A stretch of 53,299 bases of DNA from Methyloligella halotolerans (GCF_001708935.1 NZ_MASI01000012.1:1-53299), one strand, 5' to 3'. Counted from the stretch's first letter, positions 43,846-53,299 are shown. A program made the numbers and translations. Notes: generated by a model from the letters alone, not told the origin.

Positions 43846-44481
43846 CTAATGGCGGAAGAACGTGAAGTTGGCGAAGGCCGGCTCGGCGCGGCCGAAATCG
43901 ATCGGATCTTCCTGGGGAAACGCATCCGGCTCCCGCATGCGGGCCACCGCGGCAATCAGCCGGCGCTCGGAGACGGGCTCGGCCGCATGCCAAAGAGCCG
44001 TGAAGCCTAGCTCCGCCAGGCGTACCATGTCCGGCGCGTCGGCAGCGAAGAGCGAAAGGGAATTACGGCGACTCGGGTCGCGCCCCATGGCATCGCCGGA
44101 CCAGCACTGGGTAGTGCCGAGGATAGCCTGCTCATGAGCGTCGAGAAGCTTGGGGTTCTTCGTCCAGCGAATGGCGCCGCTGTCGGACGTGCCGCCGTAG
44201 ATCTCGGTCATCAGCGCGGCCAGCTGCTCGAGCTCTTCGCGGGGCTCCAGCTTGGCCAGGATGATCTTGGGCATCACGCCGGCCTCGCGAATTTCCGAGC
44301 CAAGGCTGAGAAGAGCCTTGGCCGGCCCGGAAGCGGCGGATCGAAGGATCAGGGTGAGGGAACGCTCTTTGGGATCGGTGGCCTGCCGCGCCCGCTCGAC
44401 GAAGCGCGTCATCGCGCTGAGATGACGGCTATGCTCCAGCGGAGCGTTGGGCAAACTGTCGGAACCGGCCTTGGCGAGCAT
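43846..44481 (-). CDS. Unknown protein, 211 residues
   Basis: The start at 44481 follows GGGGGGAAG; the frame is open for 27 more codons. The protein is soluble and Ala/Glu rich, with no membrane segment. Segments that look ordered are FVERARQATDPKERSLTLILRSAASGPAKALLSLG and KIILAKLEPREELEQLAALM, then FTALWHAAEPVSERRLIAAVARMREPDAFPQ. I do not recognise the family. It lies 155 bp downstream of the large membrane/coiled-coil gene on the same strand, so co-transcription is possible. Confidence 0.65.
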   Translation of the reverse strand: MLAKAGSDSLPNAPLEHSRHLSAMTRFVERARQATDPKERSLTLILRSAASGPAKALLSLGSEIREAGVMPKIILAKLEPREELEQLAALMTEIYGGTSDSGAIRWTKNPKLLDAHEQAILGTTQCWSGDAMGRDPSRRNSLSLFAADAPDMVRLAELGFTALWHAAEPVSERRLIAAVARMREPDAFPQEDPIDFGRAEPAFANFTFFRH

Positions 44482-44636
44482 CTTCCCCCCTCGAAGAATC
44501 GTCGGATCTGCGCGTCGCGGCGAGGGCGTGAAGCCCCAGCCACGCCTCGCGTGCAGACCCATGATTAGCAGTCAGGGGTTAAAGAAGGTTTGATCCGCTT
44601 CCCGTTTCGAAACGGGTAACCAAGGCCGCAGAAATC

Positions 44637-46547
44637 TCAGGCGTCAGGCGGCCGGCGGCCGTTCCCGTTCATGGGGCCGGGCAACGCACGGAGCGGCGGC
44701 TCGCCCTCGTCGTCCCGTGGTTCCTCCGGCCCATTCGAATCTTCCCGGTGGGCGTCGTTGGCGGCCTCTTCCAGACGTTCGGCGAGAGAGCGCCCATTGC
44801 CGTTGCGGACGTTCTCGTTCGCCGGAGAGGGGCGTTCGGCTTCCTCCTCCGCGACGTCGCTTTCGGGCTGCACGCCTTCGGCGCGCCGGCCGCTTGCGGT
44901 ACCGAGGATCGAGTCCAGCACCAGTTTCGACCACGCCCCGTCCCGGAAACGGTATAGGCGGAAAGCGGTGGCGTCGGCGAACTTGCTTCCCTGCTGGCGA
45001 AGCTTGCGGCGTACCATTGCCGGCGGCGGCAGCATGGCCCGGTCGATGATGCCCTTGCCTTCGAGACCGACGAAGAGATTGGTCAGGTAGAGCGCTTCCA
45101 TGCTTTGGGCGTTGAGGGGGACGGCCACGTAGTAATCCCCCATGAAGTCGAACACCGCGTGTTGGAAAACCTCGAACTCGCGCGCGAGCCCTTCCTGATG
45201 GCTGTCGTGGAATCGGGCGAGGATCTCGCCGACCGGTCCCTCCCGTGCATCGCGCACCGTATGGAGCAGCTTCTGAAACCGGTTGATCGGCCGATTGATC
45301 GAAACCAGAAGCAGGCAGAAATCGACGAAGATGGCGACGAAGAGCGGGATGTAGTCCCGGCTGCCGAGACCCGCCTGCTCGTTCGCAACCGCCGTCACCT
45401 CCTGCGGGTTTTCCGCCCGCTGGATGGCCTGGCGTTGGCGGTCGCGCAGCTCGTCGGGCGAGGGCGGCAGCTCGAAATGCAGTGCGCCGATCAAGGTTGT
45501 GGTCAGCCGCCGGAAGGCTTCAACCACGGCCTCGGAGCCTTCCACCGCGGCGATGTCGGTCTTCTCGATCACCGGTAGGCTGTCGATGGCCCGCACGACG
45601 CCGCGCAAAGCGGACTGCAGCTGCGGATCGGGGCAGGCGAACGTCCCGCCGCTCCCCGTATCGAAACTCGTTTTGTCGGCTCGCTGAGCCAGCATGTCCC
45701 GCTGCTCGGCCAGCTGGGGATCGGTCTTGAGGGCGTTGAAGCGCGTGATGGTGAGGTCGAGCTTCCGGTTCAGCCCGCGCATGAACTGGTTCCGCGTGCC
45801 CGTGTTCGGATCGAGCGTAGAAGGATCGCGGGATAGCACCTTCGCGAGATCGGCGTTCAGGGAATCCAGATCCTTCTGGATCGTGCCCGATCGTGCCTTG
45901 ATGAAATCCGAGGTGAAGGCGAAGCGCTCCGCGTCCGAATCCCGCAAGCGCCGCCGCGGCCCGTCGCCCGGCGGCGAGTTGGGGCAGGTGCCGCCTTGCT
46001 CGCGCTCCGTAACCGCCTTCTCCGCCGAGATGGTGGTCAGGGAATCCAGCGTCGCACCCAGCTGGGCGATGCGCGTCTTACCCTGCTCCAGGGCCTGCTG
46101 CACCTGGCCGATCGCCGCTTCCGCCGATCGCGTCGCCTCGGCGCGCGATTCCAGCACCTTCCAGAAGAACCCGAAGCCGAACCCCACCGAGATCAGGGTC
46201 AGGAAGATGTAGCCGCCGATATAGAGGATCCGCAGCCACCAGGAGATGGGCGCGAAAAGGGAATCCAGGATGTACAGGACCATCAGCATCAGCGTCGCCA
46301 CGGCGAAGCCGATGGCGATCTGCTGCATGACCGGAACCTCGCCCGTATTGGCGGTGATCAACTCCAGCATGCCCGTATAGGTCGCGTACCAGGAGATCAG
46401 CGCCAGGAAGAGCACCAGCACGATCTTCTTGAAGCTCGGGAAGGTGCGCCTGAGCCGGTCGAAGCGATTATTGTGGGATTCGAGCCGGTCCAGCATGCGG
46501 TCGAGCCGATCGGCCGCGGTGTCCGGCGGGTTTGGGGGCACAGCCAT
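44637..46547 (-). CDS. Large membrane protein with coiled coil, unknown
   Basis: 636 residues. Three membrane segments lie at about 43-60, 78-97 and 108-130; a long helical region rich in Ala, Glu, Gln and Leu (about 135-290) is predicted to be coiled coil; a fourth segment lies at about 400-420 (YIPLFVAIFVDFCLLLVSI). The rest is cytoplasmic: FDFMGDYYVAVPLNAQSMEALYLTNLFVGLEGKGI, then an acidic Pro/Asn/Arg-rich tail of about 90 residues. No name comes to mind. It lies 143 bp downstream of the PBP-like gene on the same strand, so a joint role in the cell envelope is an inference. Confidence 0.75.
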   Translation of the reverse strand: MAVPPNPPDTAADRLDRMLDRLESHNNRFDRLRRTFPSFKKIVLVLFLALISWYATYTGMLELITANTGEVPVMQQIAIGFAVATLMLMVLYILDSLFAPISWWLRILYIGGYIFLTLISVGFGFGFFWKVLESRAEATRSAEAAIGQVQQALEQGKTRIAQLGATLDSLTTISAEKAVTEREQGGTCPNSPPGDGPRRRLRDSDAERFAFTSDFIKARSGTIQKDLDSLNADLAKVLSRDPSTLDPNTGTRNQFMRGLNRKLDLTITRFNALKTDPQLAEQRDMLAQRADKTSFDTGSGGTFACPDPQLQSALRGVVRAIDSLPVIEKTDIAAVEGSEAVVEAFRRLTTTLIGALHFELPPSPDELRDRQRQAIQRAENPQEVTAVANEQAGLGSRDYIPLFVAIFVDFCLLLVSINRPINRFQKLLHTVRDAREGPVGEILARFHDSHQEGLAREFEVFQHAVFDFMGDYYVAVPLNAQSMEALYLTNLFVGLEGKGIIDRAMLPPPAMVRRKLRQQGSKFADATAFRLYRFRDGAWSKLVLDSILGTASGRRAEGVQPESDVAEEEAERPSPANENVRNGNGRSLAERLEEAANDAHREDSNGPEEPRDDEGEPPLRALPGPMNGNGRRPPDA

Positions 46548-46690
46548 AGACGATCCGAGATTCCCAACATTTTGGCCGGATCATCGCCCCCCAGCGACCG
46601 GCCAACCGGCTCTAGGTTTAATGGATGCTGCGGCGCGAAACAAACCTTTAAACGTAGTGTTAAAGGGGGTGGTTCGCGTGGGGCGAGCGC

Positions 46691-49054
46691 TCACTCCGCG
46701 CTGGTCACCTCATCCGGCTCCGGCACGGGCTGGCGCTCCAGATCCTCCAGCAACACGCGCACCAGAGGCTCCGCGATCTGTCCGGAATAGAGATCCCGCG
46801 CCCAGGGCTGCGCAGGCGTCCCCGTGCCGACCACGACCACATAGGAATAGGCAGCACCGGTCTCGAACTGGATGCCGCCGGCGACCCATAGATCGACCGT
46901 GTCGTCGGCATTCGGATCGGCGGCGCCCGTGCCCCGGGTTCCGGTCTTGGCGAAATGCAGGCTCACGCCCTTCCGGTTCGCCGCGCACCAGTCGGAGAGA
47001 TGCCGCATGGTCCCGTGGGCGTAGCAGACCGGCGCGGTCAGGAAGTCCCGCAGGCCCGCGCGTGCCGACGGCTTTGCGATGTCGTTCGGCACGACGTTAT
47101 CGGTGCCTGCGGTGACGGCATCCTGGCCGACCAGATCCAGCCGCGCATTCAGGGTTGGCGCGGCAAGCGGCTGCGCCCCTCGGCCCGTCAGGTTCGCCAG
47201 CACCACGCCGGCCATCCGGTGCACCGTGCGCGGGCTCGCCGCAACATGGCCCACCACGATGGACTTGGCGAGATTGGCGGCCGAGGTCACCGGCTCCGTC
47301 AGGGTGATGTCGAGCTTCTCCGTCAGACCACGCAGATCGGACAGCGGCACCTTCGCCGTGCGCCAGAGCAGCGGGGTGTTGAGGGAGCAGGCGAAGGAGA
47401 CCTCCGCCGTTCGAAGCCTGCGCAGATTGCCTCGCCCGCAAGCCTCCAGCCCCACGGCAGGCGCATCTGTATCCAGCCATTTGGTATCCGCCCGGTCGCG
47501 TCCCTGATTGGCGATGGCGATGCCCGCCAGCATCTTGCCGACCGACGCGATGGCGCGAGCTTCCTTCGCTTCATCGTAATGGCCGGTCGTCCGATCGCGC
47601 GCCGAGGACGAGCCGAAATAGGCGGCGTTGAAGTTGGATTCGAAGTACCGCACCAGCCGTCCGTCCGCATCCGCCGCGGCGATGATGATGTCCGGGTGGG
47701 GCTTCGCGGAATCGAGATCGAGGCTGTAGGCATCGTTGATGCGGTCCGCGTAGCGCGCGTCCAGCTTCGCCAGCACCTGCTTCTCCGCCTCCCGGAAGCG
47801 GAAATTCTCCGCCGCGTTCAGGGTCAGATGCACACCGCTGACATCCGCGCGCCAATCGAAGCCGAACCGCTCCTTCAGCTCTTCCCGCGCGCCGTATTTC
47901 ACCGACGGCAACAGCACGTTGCTCCGGTAGACCGGGTTTGCGCCGGCCCGGGCCCGCCTGTCGGGCGAAAGGCTCGCCAGGATCTCTTCGCCCCAAGGCA
48001 GGGGATGTGGATCCGGAGGACGCGCGCTCAAGCGGGCCAGCTCATCGAGAGTGGTCTTCCGTTCGGTCGGATCGTCGATCAGAGCGTTGGCGCAGATCTT
48101 CGCTCGTCCCTTGGTCAAACTCTGCCAGTTCGCGAGCCGGATGCGCTCGATCGTCTCCGATCCGCCAAGCAGGATGATCGGCTTGTTCACCGCCGCCGCG
48201 AGCACGTATTGCTCGGCCCGCGAAAGCTTCGAGGCGGGCTTACCGAACACGATCAGGCTCGTCTGCTCTACCCCGTAGAGTGCCTGGCCGCCTGTGCGTT
48301 GGGCCAGCGGAAAATGGTTCGCCGCCCAGTGCTTCATGCGCGTGGTGTCGCCGGGCTCGACGAGCTGCCACTGAATTACGGGTGCCAGCCACCATTCCTT
48401 GAGCTTGCGGGAGATTTTCTCGCCGGCGCTCTCGTCGGGCGAGGGCGGCGTCTTGAAGAAGATCCGGGCGAGCTGCATGGACAGCGTCGAGCCGCCCACG
48501 CCGAGGCTCACCCCACCAGATGAGAGCGAGCGGCTGACGGTCGAGTAGGGGATTTTCAAAACGCCGTAGAGATCGATGCCGAACGGGTTGATGAGCCCGC
48601 CGAGATGCCGGTCCTCATGGTAGGAGAGGCAGTTCCAATAGGCCTCCGGGACCCGGCCCACATGGAGCGATTTGTGGTCCGGGTAGGCGATGTAATCGGG
48701 CAGCGCGATCGGCCGGTCCGTGTAGTTGAAGTCTTCCTGGCTATCGAGAATAGGATCGAAGATGCCGACGAAGTTCTCGTCCCGGTCGTAGATCGCCGTG
48801 GCGAGCGACCGCTCATCCGCATAGGCGAGCGCTTTCCCCATCCAGAGCTGGCCGGTCAGACCGCGGATCGGCGCGTAGACATAGGTGAGGGTGAGCGCGA
48901 ACAGCACATAGAGCACGACCGGTCCGACGATCAGCCGCATCCGCCCGAGCTTCGGGTTGAAGGCGAGCCGCGTGAAGACGAAGCGCAGCACCTTCAGGGG
49001 GAAGGCGATCAGGAATTCGAAGCCGTGGAAGATCCAGCGGACCAGATGCAGCAT
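46691..49054 (-). CDS. Class A PBP-like transglycosylase/transpeptidase
   Basis: 787 residues. A membrane segment at about 42-60 anchors the protein. A GT51-like part follows: HEDRHLGGLINPFGIDLYGVLK (catalytic Glu147, a variant of EDRRF) and GGSTLSMQLARIFF at 188-200, the GT51 signature. The C-terminal half has the three transpeptidase motifs: S-V-G-K at 504-507, S-L-N at 557-559, and K-T-G-T at 703-706. So it should polymerise and cross-link peptidoglycan in the periplasm. The motif around Glu147 has an insertion compared with the standard pattern, so the activity needs care. Confidence 0.88.
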   Translation of the reverse strand: MLHLVRWIFHGFEFLIAFPLKVLRFVFTRLAFNPKLGRMRLIVGPVVLYVLFALTLTYVYAPIRGLTGQLWMGKALAYADERSLATAIYDRDENFVGIFDPILDSQEDFNYTDRPIALPDYIAYPDHKSLHVGRVPEAYWNCLSYHEDRHLGGLINPFGIDLYGVLKIPYSTVSRSLSSGGVSLGVGGSTLSMQLARIFFKTPPSPDESAGEKISRKLKEWWLAPVIQWQLVEPGDTTRMKHWAANHFPLAQRTGGQALYGVEQTSLIVFGKPASKLSRAEQYVLAAAVNKPIILLGGSETIERIRLANWQSLTKGRAKICANALIDDPTERKTTLDELARLSARPPDPHPLPWGEEILASLSPDRRARAGANPVYRSNVLLPSVKYGAREELKERFGFDWRADVSGVHLTLNAAENFRFREAEKQVLAKLDARYADRINDAYSLDLDSAKPHPDIIIAAADADGRLVRYFESNFNAAYFGSSSARDRTTGHYDEAKEARAIASVGKMLAGIAIANQGRDRADTKWLDTDAPAVGLEACGRGNLRRLRTAEVSFACSLNTPLLWRTAKVPLSDLRGLTEKLDITLTEPVTSAANLAKSIVVGHVAASPRTVHRMAGVVLANLTGRGAQPLAAPTLNARLDLVGQDAVTAGTDNVVPNDIAKPSARAGLRDFLTAPVCYAHGTMRHLSDWCAANRKGVSLHFAKTGTRGTGAADPNADDTVDLWVAGGIQFETGAAYSYVVVVGTGTPAQPWARDLYSGQIAEPLVRVLLEDLERQPVPEPDEVTSAE

Positions 49055-49150
49055 GAGGCGACTCTGAAGATTCTTCTTCCCCGTTCACGCCCCCGGCACC
49101 CCAAGCCATCCGGAGACTAGCCGAACGCGCATTCCCTGTCGCGTCTGCCG

Positions 49151-49777
49151 TCAGTCCCGCTGCAGCAGCGCCTCTGCCGCTTCGCGCTGGTCCGGCCGGT
49201 TGATGTTGAAGAAGGGGTCCACCAGCTCGCCCTTGATCTCCACCGCCGGGAAAAAGCAGATCGCGGCCTCCTGGCGCGCCATCCAGTCATGCAGCTTCCG
49301 CCCGCCGCGCTCCAGGTAGTCCGCGAGCTCCGTCTCCAGTCCGGCCGGCCAGAGCGCGAACGTCGGATGGGTGCCGCTTTCCGAAGCGGCCATGACGAGC
49401 GACCGCCCGCGGCTTTGGCTCAGCATGGTCTCCACCAGGGTCTCGGGGAAGAACGGCGTATCCACCGCGGCGGTGACGAGGGCCGGGATTTCCGGCGAGG
49501 TCTTGCGAAGCCAGATCAGCCCGGCAAGAACGCCGGCCAGCGGCCCCGCATAGCCCGCGATGGGGTCGGCGATCACCGGCAGGCCCGTCCCGGCAAAGCC
49601 GGCCGGATCGCCATTGGAGTTGATCGCCAGCCGAGCCACCTGGGGCTTCAGCCGGGCGATGGCCCGGTCCACGAGCTGAGCGCCATCCAGCGTGGCGAAG
49701 CTCTTATCCGCGCCGAATCGGCTGGATCGCCCCCCGGCGAGCAGCAATCCGGCGGCGGGGTGTCCTGAGAACGACAT
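49151..49777 (-). CDS. mobA: Molybdenum cofactor guanylyltransferase
   Basis: 208 residues from the ATG at 49777; the frame is open upstream but the conserved N-terminus starts here. Attaches GMP to molybdopterin to make MGD. Seen: nucleotide-binding LLAGGRSSRFGADKSFATLDG, the PLAGVLAGL block, AAVDTPFFPETLVETML with the metal-linked Asp, and GTHPTFALWP. It is close to and divergent from the mrp gene; no other moco gene is in the window. Confidence 0.92.
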   Translation of the reverse strand: MSFSGHPAAGLLLAGGRSSRFGADKSFATLDGAQLVDRAIARLKPQVARLAINSNGDPAGFAGTGLPVIADPIAGYAGPLAGVLAGLIWLRKTSPEIPALVTAAVDTPFFPETLVETMLSQSRGRSLVMAASESGTHPTFALWPAGLETELADYLERGGRKLHDWMARQEAAICFFPAVEIKGELVDPFFNINRPDQREAAEALLQRD

Positions 49778-49861
49778 AGAGATCCTTTGCAAGCGCCGCG
49801 ATCGCGCTGCCGCAGCAACTGCCGGGTGACGAAGCGGCTCTGGCCGACTAGATATACGACC

Positions 49862-51112
49862 ATGAGTGAAGCAGTGACCAAAGAACAAGTGCTTGACGCA
49901 CTGAAGCGAATTCCCGGACCCGACGGCAAGGGGGACATCGTCGCCCAGGGCCTCCTGTCCGAAATCGTCATCACCCAGGGGAAGGTCTATTTCTCCATCT
50001 CCGTCAATCCGGACCGTGCCAAGGCGCTCGAGGGCATGCGTGTCGACGCCGAACACGCGGTGAAATCCCTGCCCGGCGTCGAGGGCGCTCTCGTCACCCT
50101 CACGGCCGATCGGGAGCCTGGCAGCGCTCCGCCGCCGAGCCAGTCTGGCAACGGAGCAGGGGGGAACGGAGCGAGTGCGCAAAGCTCACCCTTCGACAGC
50201 AGCGGCCCGGGTCAGCAGGCGCCCACCGGCAGTCCCGGCAAGGGACCGGGCAAGCCCCAAGGCCTGGGAACGCCCGGCCAACAGAACGCACGGCCGAAAG
50301 GCACGCCGGTTCCGGGGGTGAAGAGCATCATCGCCGTGGCCTCAGGCAAGGGCGGGGTGGGCAAATCCACGACCGCCGTCAATCTGGCCCTGGGGCTGAA
50401 GGCCCTCGGCAAGACCGTCGGCATTCTCGACGCCGATATCTACGGGCCCTCCATGCCGCGGCTGCTCGCCCTCGAAGGCAAGCCCCAGGAGCTCGCCGGC
50501 AACAAGCTTCAGCCCATGGAAGCCTTCGGCATGAAGGTCATGTCCATGGGATTCCTGGTGGATGAAGAGACGCCGATGATCTGGCGCGGTCCAATGGTGA
50601 TGTCGGCCCTCAGCCAGATGCTGAAGGACGTGGAATGGGGCGAGCTCGATGTTCTCGTCGTCGACATGCCGCCTGGCACGGGCGATGCCCAGCTCACCAT
50701 GGCCCAGCAGGTGCCGCTGGCCGGCGCCGTCATCGTCTCCACGCCCCAGGACCTGGCCCTGATCGATGCCCGGAAGGGCCTCAACATGTTCAAGAAGGTC
50801 GATGTGCCGGTGCTCGGCATCGTGGAGAATATGAGCACCTTCATCTGCCCCCATTGCGGCGGCCAGTCCGACATCTTCGGCCATGGCGGCGCGCGTCACG
50901 AGGCGGAGCGTCTGGGCGTGCCGTTCTTGGGCGAGGTGCCGCTCACCATGGAGGTCCGCGAGACCTCCGACAGCGGCGAGCCCCTGGTGGTCAGCGCGCC
51001 CGACAGCGAGCCGGCCAAGGCTTATCTCGAGATCGCACGAAAGGCCGCAGCCGAACTGGATCAGGCGAAGGGCGGCGGCCGAGCCGCGCCGAAGATCGTC
51101 ATGGAGCAGTAG
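49862..51112 (+). CDS. mrp: Mrp/NBP35-type Fe-S cluster carrier ATPase
   Basis: 416 residues from ATG at 49862. An N-terminal MIP18-like domain (about 1-80; LDALKRIPGPDGKGDIVAQGLLSEIVI) is followed by a Gly/Pro/Ser-rich linker of about 70 residues, then the ATPase: GKGGVGKST at 162-170, DADIYGPSMP, DMPPGTGDAQLT, and the ICPHC Cys pair that holds the Fe-S cluster between subunits. It carries Fe-S clusters to target proteins in the cytoplasm. The linker is longer and more repetitive than usual. Divergent from mobA. Confidence 0.94.
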   Translation: MSEAVTKEQVLDALKRIPGPDGKGDIVAQGLLSEIVITQGKVYFSISVNPDRAKALEGMRVDAEHAVKSLPGVEGALVTLTADREPGSAPPPSQSGNGAGGNGASAQSSPFDSSGPGQQAPTGSPGKGPGKPQGLGTPGQQNARPKGTPVPGVKSIIAVASGKGGVGKSTTAVNLALGLKALGKTVGILDADIYGPSMPRLLALEGKPQELAGNKLQPMEAFGMKVMSMGFLVDEETPMIWRGPMVMSALSQMLKDVEWGELDVLVVDMPPGTGDAQLTMAQQVPLAGAVIVSTPQDLALIDARKGLNMFKKVDVPVLGIVENMSTFICPHCGGQSDIFGHGGARHEAERLGVPFLGEVPLTMEVRETSDSGEPLVVSAPDSEPAKAYLEIARKAAAELDQAKGGGRAAPKIVMEQ

Positions 51113-51143
51113 CGGAGTTTTTCGCGAGCCCTGAAGCTTAGGC

Positions 51144-53113
51144 TTAGGCCGCGGTCGTGTGCTTGGAGAGCGTGCTCACCTTGGGCTTCGCGTGGCCTGC
51201 CTCTTCCGCCGAGATCGGCTGGCTGTAGAGGAAGCCTTGCACCTCCGGGCAGCCGAACTCGCGCAACATGCGGGCCTGCTCCACCGTTTCCACCCCTTCG
51301 GCGGTGATGGTGATATCGAGGGATTTACCGAGCGCGATGATGGTGCGGACGATCGCCTTCACCGCGGGGTCCTTTGTCATGGTCTGGATGAAGTGGCGGT
51401 CGATCTTGATCTTCGAGAACGGGAAGCGCGCCAGATAGGAAAGGCTCGAGAAGCCGGTCCCGAAATCGTCCATGGCCACGGCGACGCCGAGCTTCCGGAA
51501 CGTCTTCAGCTTCTGCAGAACCTCCTCGGTGTCGTTGATGAGGAGGTTCTCGGTAATCTCCAGCTCCAGCCGCTCCGGCGGCAAGCCGGTGTCCTTCAGC
51601 ACGCTGGCGACCGTCTGGACGATATCGCCGTCCCGGAACTGGGCCGGCGACAGGTTGACCGCGACGGTTAGCGGCTTCTCCCACTTCACGGCGTCGGAGC
51701 AGGCGCGGCGCAGCACCCACTCGCCGAGTGGAACGATAAGTCCCGTCTCCTCGGCCACGGAGATGAAGTGCGCCGGTGCGATCTTGCCGTGCACCGGATG
51801 GTGCCAGCGGATCAGCGCCTCGGTTCCGCACGCCTCTTCGGTCTCCAGTGAGAATTGCGGCTGATAGAGCAGATCGAACTCGTCGCGGCCGATGGCGAGG
51901 CGGAGCTCGTGCTCGACCATGCGCCGGCGTTGCAGCGCCTTGTCCATGCTGCGCTCGAAGAAGCACATGCGCTGACCACCATCGTATTTGGCGCGGGTCA
52001 GCGCGATGGCCGCGTGCTTTAGGACGACGTTCGCGGTCTCTCCGTCGCCGGGCGCGAGAGCGATGCCGACGCTGGTCGTGCAGACGATCTCTTTGTCATC
52101 GACCACGAAGGGCTCGCGCATCGCCTCGACGAGACGATTCATGAACGCCATCACGTCGCGAGGTTGGTGATCTCGACCAGGGCCACGGCGAACTCGTCGC
52201 CGCCGAGCCGACCGAACAGATCGCCCTTGCGGATCGTGGTGCCGATCCGCGTCGCGATCTCGCGGAGCACCACATCGCCGCCCGCGTGATCGAGGGAGTC
52301 GTTGATCTCCTTGAACTTGTCAACGTCGACGCAGAGCACCGCGATATGGGTTCGGTTGCGGTGCATATGGTTGAGAGCGTCGCTCAGCAGCCGCGTGAAG
52401 GCGGCGCGATTGGGCAGACCCGTCAGCGCGTCGTGATCCTTCAGGAAGCGAAGCTGCTCTTCCGCCTGGTAGCGCTCCTTGCTCCGCATCCAGGCAAAAG
52501 CGACCGGCGCGGCGATGCCGACGGCCAGCAGCAGCATCGTCACGACCGCAATCAGGCCGAAATATTCGGCGAGTACCCGGGCCTGTTCGCTCTGGTCGAG
52601 ATAGACCGTGAGCTTGCCCTCTGGCTGGCCTCCCAGCTTGATCGGAATCGAGAGAGCCGCGAAATAGTCCGGCGCCCCCAGGCCTCCACCTTGGTAGAGT
52701 TTGATCGAGGAGTACGGCGAGGCGTCCCCTGTGGCGGTTTCCGCGTCGCTGGCTTCGAGATCCGGTGTCAGATCGAAGGCCGAGTTGCCGCTCGTGAAGA
52801 CGAGCTGGCCGTCCTTGTCGTAGATCTCATAGCGAAGGACGCGGGGCCCATAGCCCATCTGCTCCAGCAGCTCGCCGACGCGCGGCGCGAGGGAGCGTTT
52901 GGCTAGGGAATCGAACAGATAACCGGGTTCGTCCGTGATCTGCTCCGAGATACGGCTTGCGGCTGTCTGGGCCTCGCGTTCCAGCTGCATCTTGCTCACG
53001 CGAGCGGGTGCAAAGAACGCAATTGCGCAGATCAATAGCCCCAAGAACGCAAACGCGAACCAGTGCCCGTTCTTATTCAGCGTTGCCATCGAAAGCATCG
53101 AGTTTGGCCGCAA
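51144..53113 (-). CDS. Diguanylate cyclase/phosphodiesterase, one frameshift
   Basis: N-terminal membrane segment (18-35), an extracytoplasmic sensor of about 135 residues, and a second segment at about 178-200. A GGDEF domain follows (HDALTGLPNRAAFTRLL, active-site RLGGDEFAVALVE), then an EAL domain (TEALIRWHHPVHG, ENLLINDTEE, DDFGTGFSSLSYLARFP). One C is missing at about 52160, within the GGDEF domain after EITNL; the next frame continues RDVMAFMNRLVEAM. Both catalytic motifs look intact, so the protein would make and break cyclic di-GMP. It ends in the plain stop at 51144. Confidence 0.9.
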
Positions 53114-53233
53114 CTTCCCATCCTAGCAAACCGGACCGTATTGGGGGCCGGTTAAGATCGGCGTAATGAGCGTGCTTAACAAAACGATGCCAGACTAAGG
53201 CAACTGACTAACAGAGAACGATTTTTTTGCACC

Positions 53234-53299
53234 CTATTGGGAAACGATCAGCCGCCGGTCGTTGACATAAATCTGGGTACGGACGGTTTCTTGTCCCGT
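53234..53299 (-). CDS. C-terminal fragment of a gene at the right edge
   Basis: An open frame enters from the right edge and stops at 53234 with 21 codons: GQETVRTQIYVNDRRLIVSQ at the end. The alternating hydrophobic/polar pattern looks coding but the fragment is too short to assign. It lies about 120 bp upstream of the GGDEF-EAL start. Confidence 0.35.
   Translation of the reverse strand, partial: TGQETVRTQIYVNDRRLIVSQ

Noticed and set aside
46955..48523. Long open frame antisense to the PBP-like gene
   Set aside because: Shadow; basic and low in complexity.

Overview
The window looks like chromosomal DNA of a GC-rich alphaproteobacterium, most likely of the order Hyphomicrobiales (Rhizobiales). 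The main argument is the leftward block rpmH-rnpA-yidC-engB-argB-pyrimidine nucleotidase-dapD-DUF805-dapE, a gene order typical of that group. DUF1428, DUF779, DUF4112, DUF805 and PCuAC genes and alphaproteobacterial palindromic intergenic repeats fit the same picture. I see no transposase, phage gene, integrase, CRISPR array or rRNA. One tRNA gene is present. No stretch longer than about 300 bases lacks a gene; the longest gap is 2051-2328.

Layout. 1-2050: 5' part of a large autotransporter (minus strand) that runs off the left edge. 2329-5636: fmt, truA and murJ on the plus strand. 5652-14197: a long leftward housekeeping run with murI, dapE, a DUF805 membrane protein, dapD, a HAD pyrimidine nucleotidase, argB, engB, yidC, rnpA and rpmH, with a near-consensus promoter before rpmH. 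14412-15265: two related, exported, acid- and methionine-rich small proteins. 15422-19323: a TVP38/TMEM64 membrane protein, an FAD disulfide oxidoreductase and an orphan histidine kinase. 19488-25568: a small exported protein, tRNA-Arg(ACG), an MscS channel followed in frame by an OmpA domain lacking a normal start codon, a zinc-ribbon/RDD protein, a YHS protein with an internal duplication, and a DUF4892/OmpA protein. 25741-33310: an AraC regulator, ChrA, a MarR regulator divergent from a five-gene DUF1428-VOC-GST-VOC-SRPBCC cluster, and SulP with an XRE regulator. 33447-34658: a copper-type cluster (DUF2946-like, a C-terminal outer-membrane-protein remnant, PCuAC). 34771-40245: an MFS exporter, two tandem Kef-type antiporters and DUF4112. 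40395-43767: DUF779, aldehyde dehydrogenase, a small membrane protein and a zinc alcohol dehydrogenase. 43846-49054: an unknown protein, a large membrane/coiled-coil protein and a class A PBP-like protein. 49151-53113: mobA, an Mrp ATPase and a GGDEF-EAL protein. A C-terminal fragment of another minus-strand gene may lie at the right edge.

How the genes work together. dapD and dapE serve lysine/diaminopimelate synthesis; murI, murJ and the PBP-like gene serve peptidoglycan; fmt, truA, rpmH, rnpA and engB serve translation; yidC inserts membrane proteins. The middle and right parts are stress, metal, ion and envelope functions.

The main caution is that seven otherwise intact genes (fmt, truA, dapD, the TVP38 gene, the YHS gene, the MFS gene and the GGDEF-EAL gene) are each broken by one missing base, mostly in short homopolymer runs. 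Because fmt and dapD are housekeeping genes, consensus sequencing errors are the simplest explanation. I did not find a clear, complete, previously undescribed system. The best candidates for new biology are the duplicated YHS protein, the PBP-like/coiled-coil membrane pair, and the twin acidic exported proteins.
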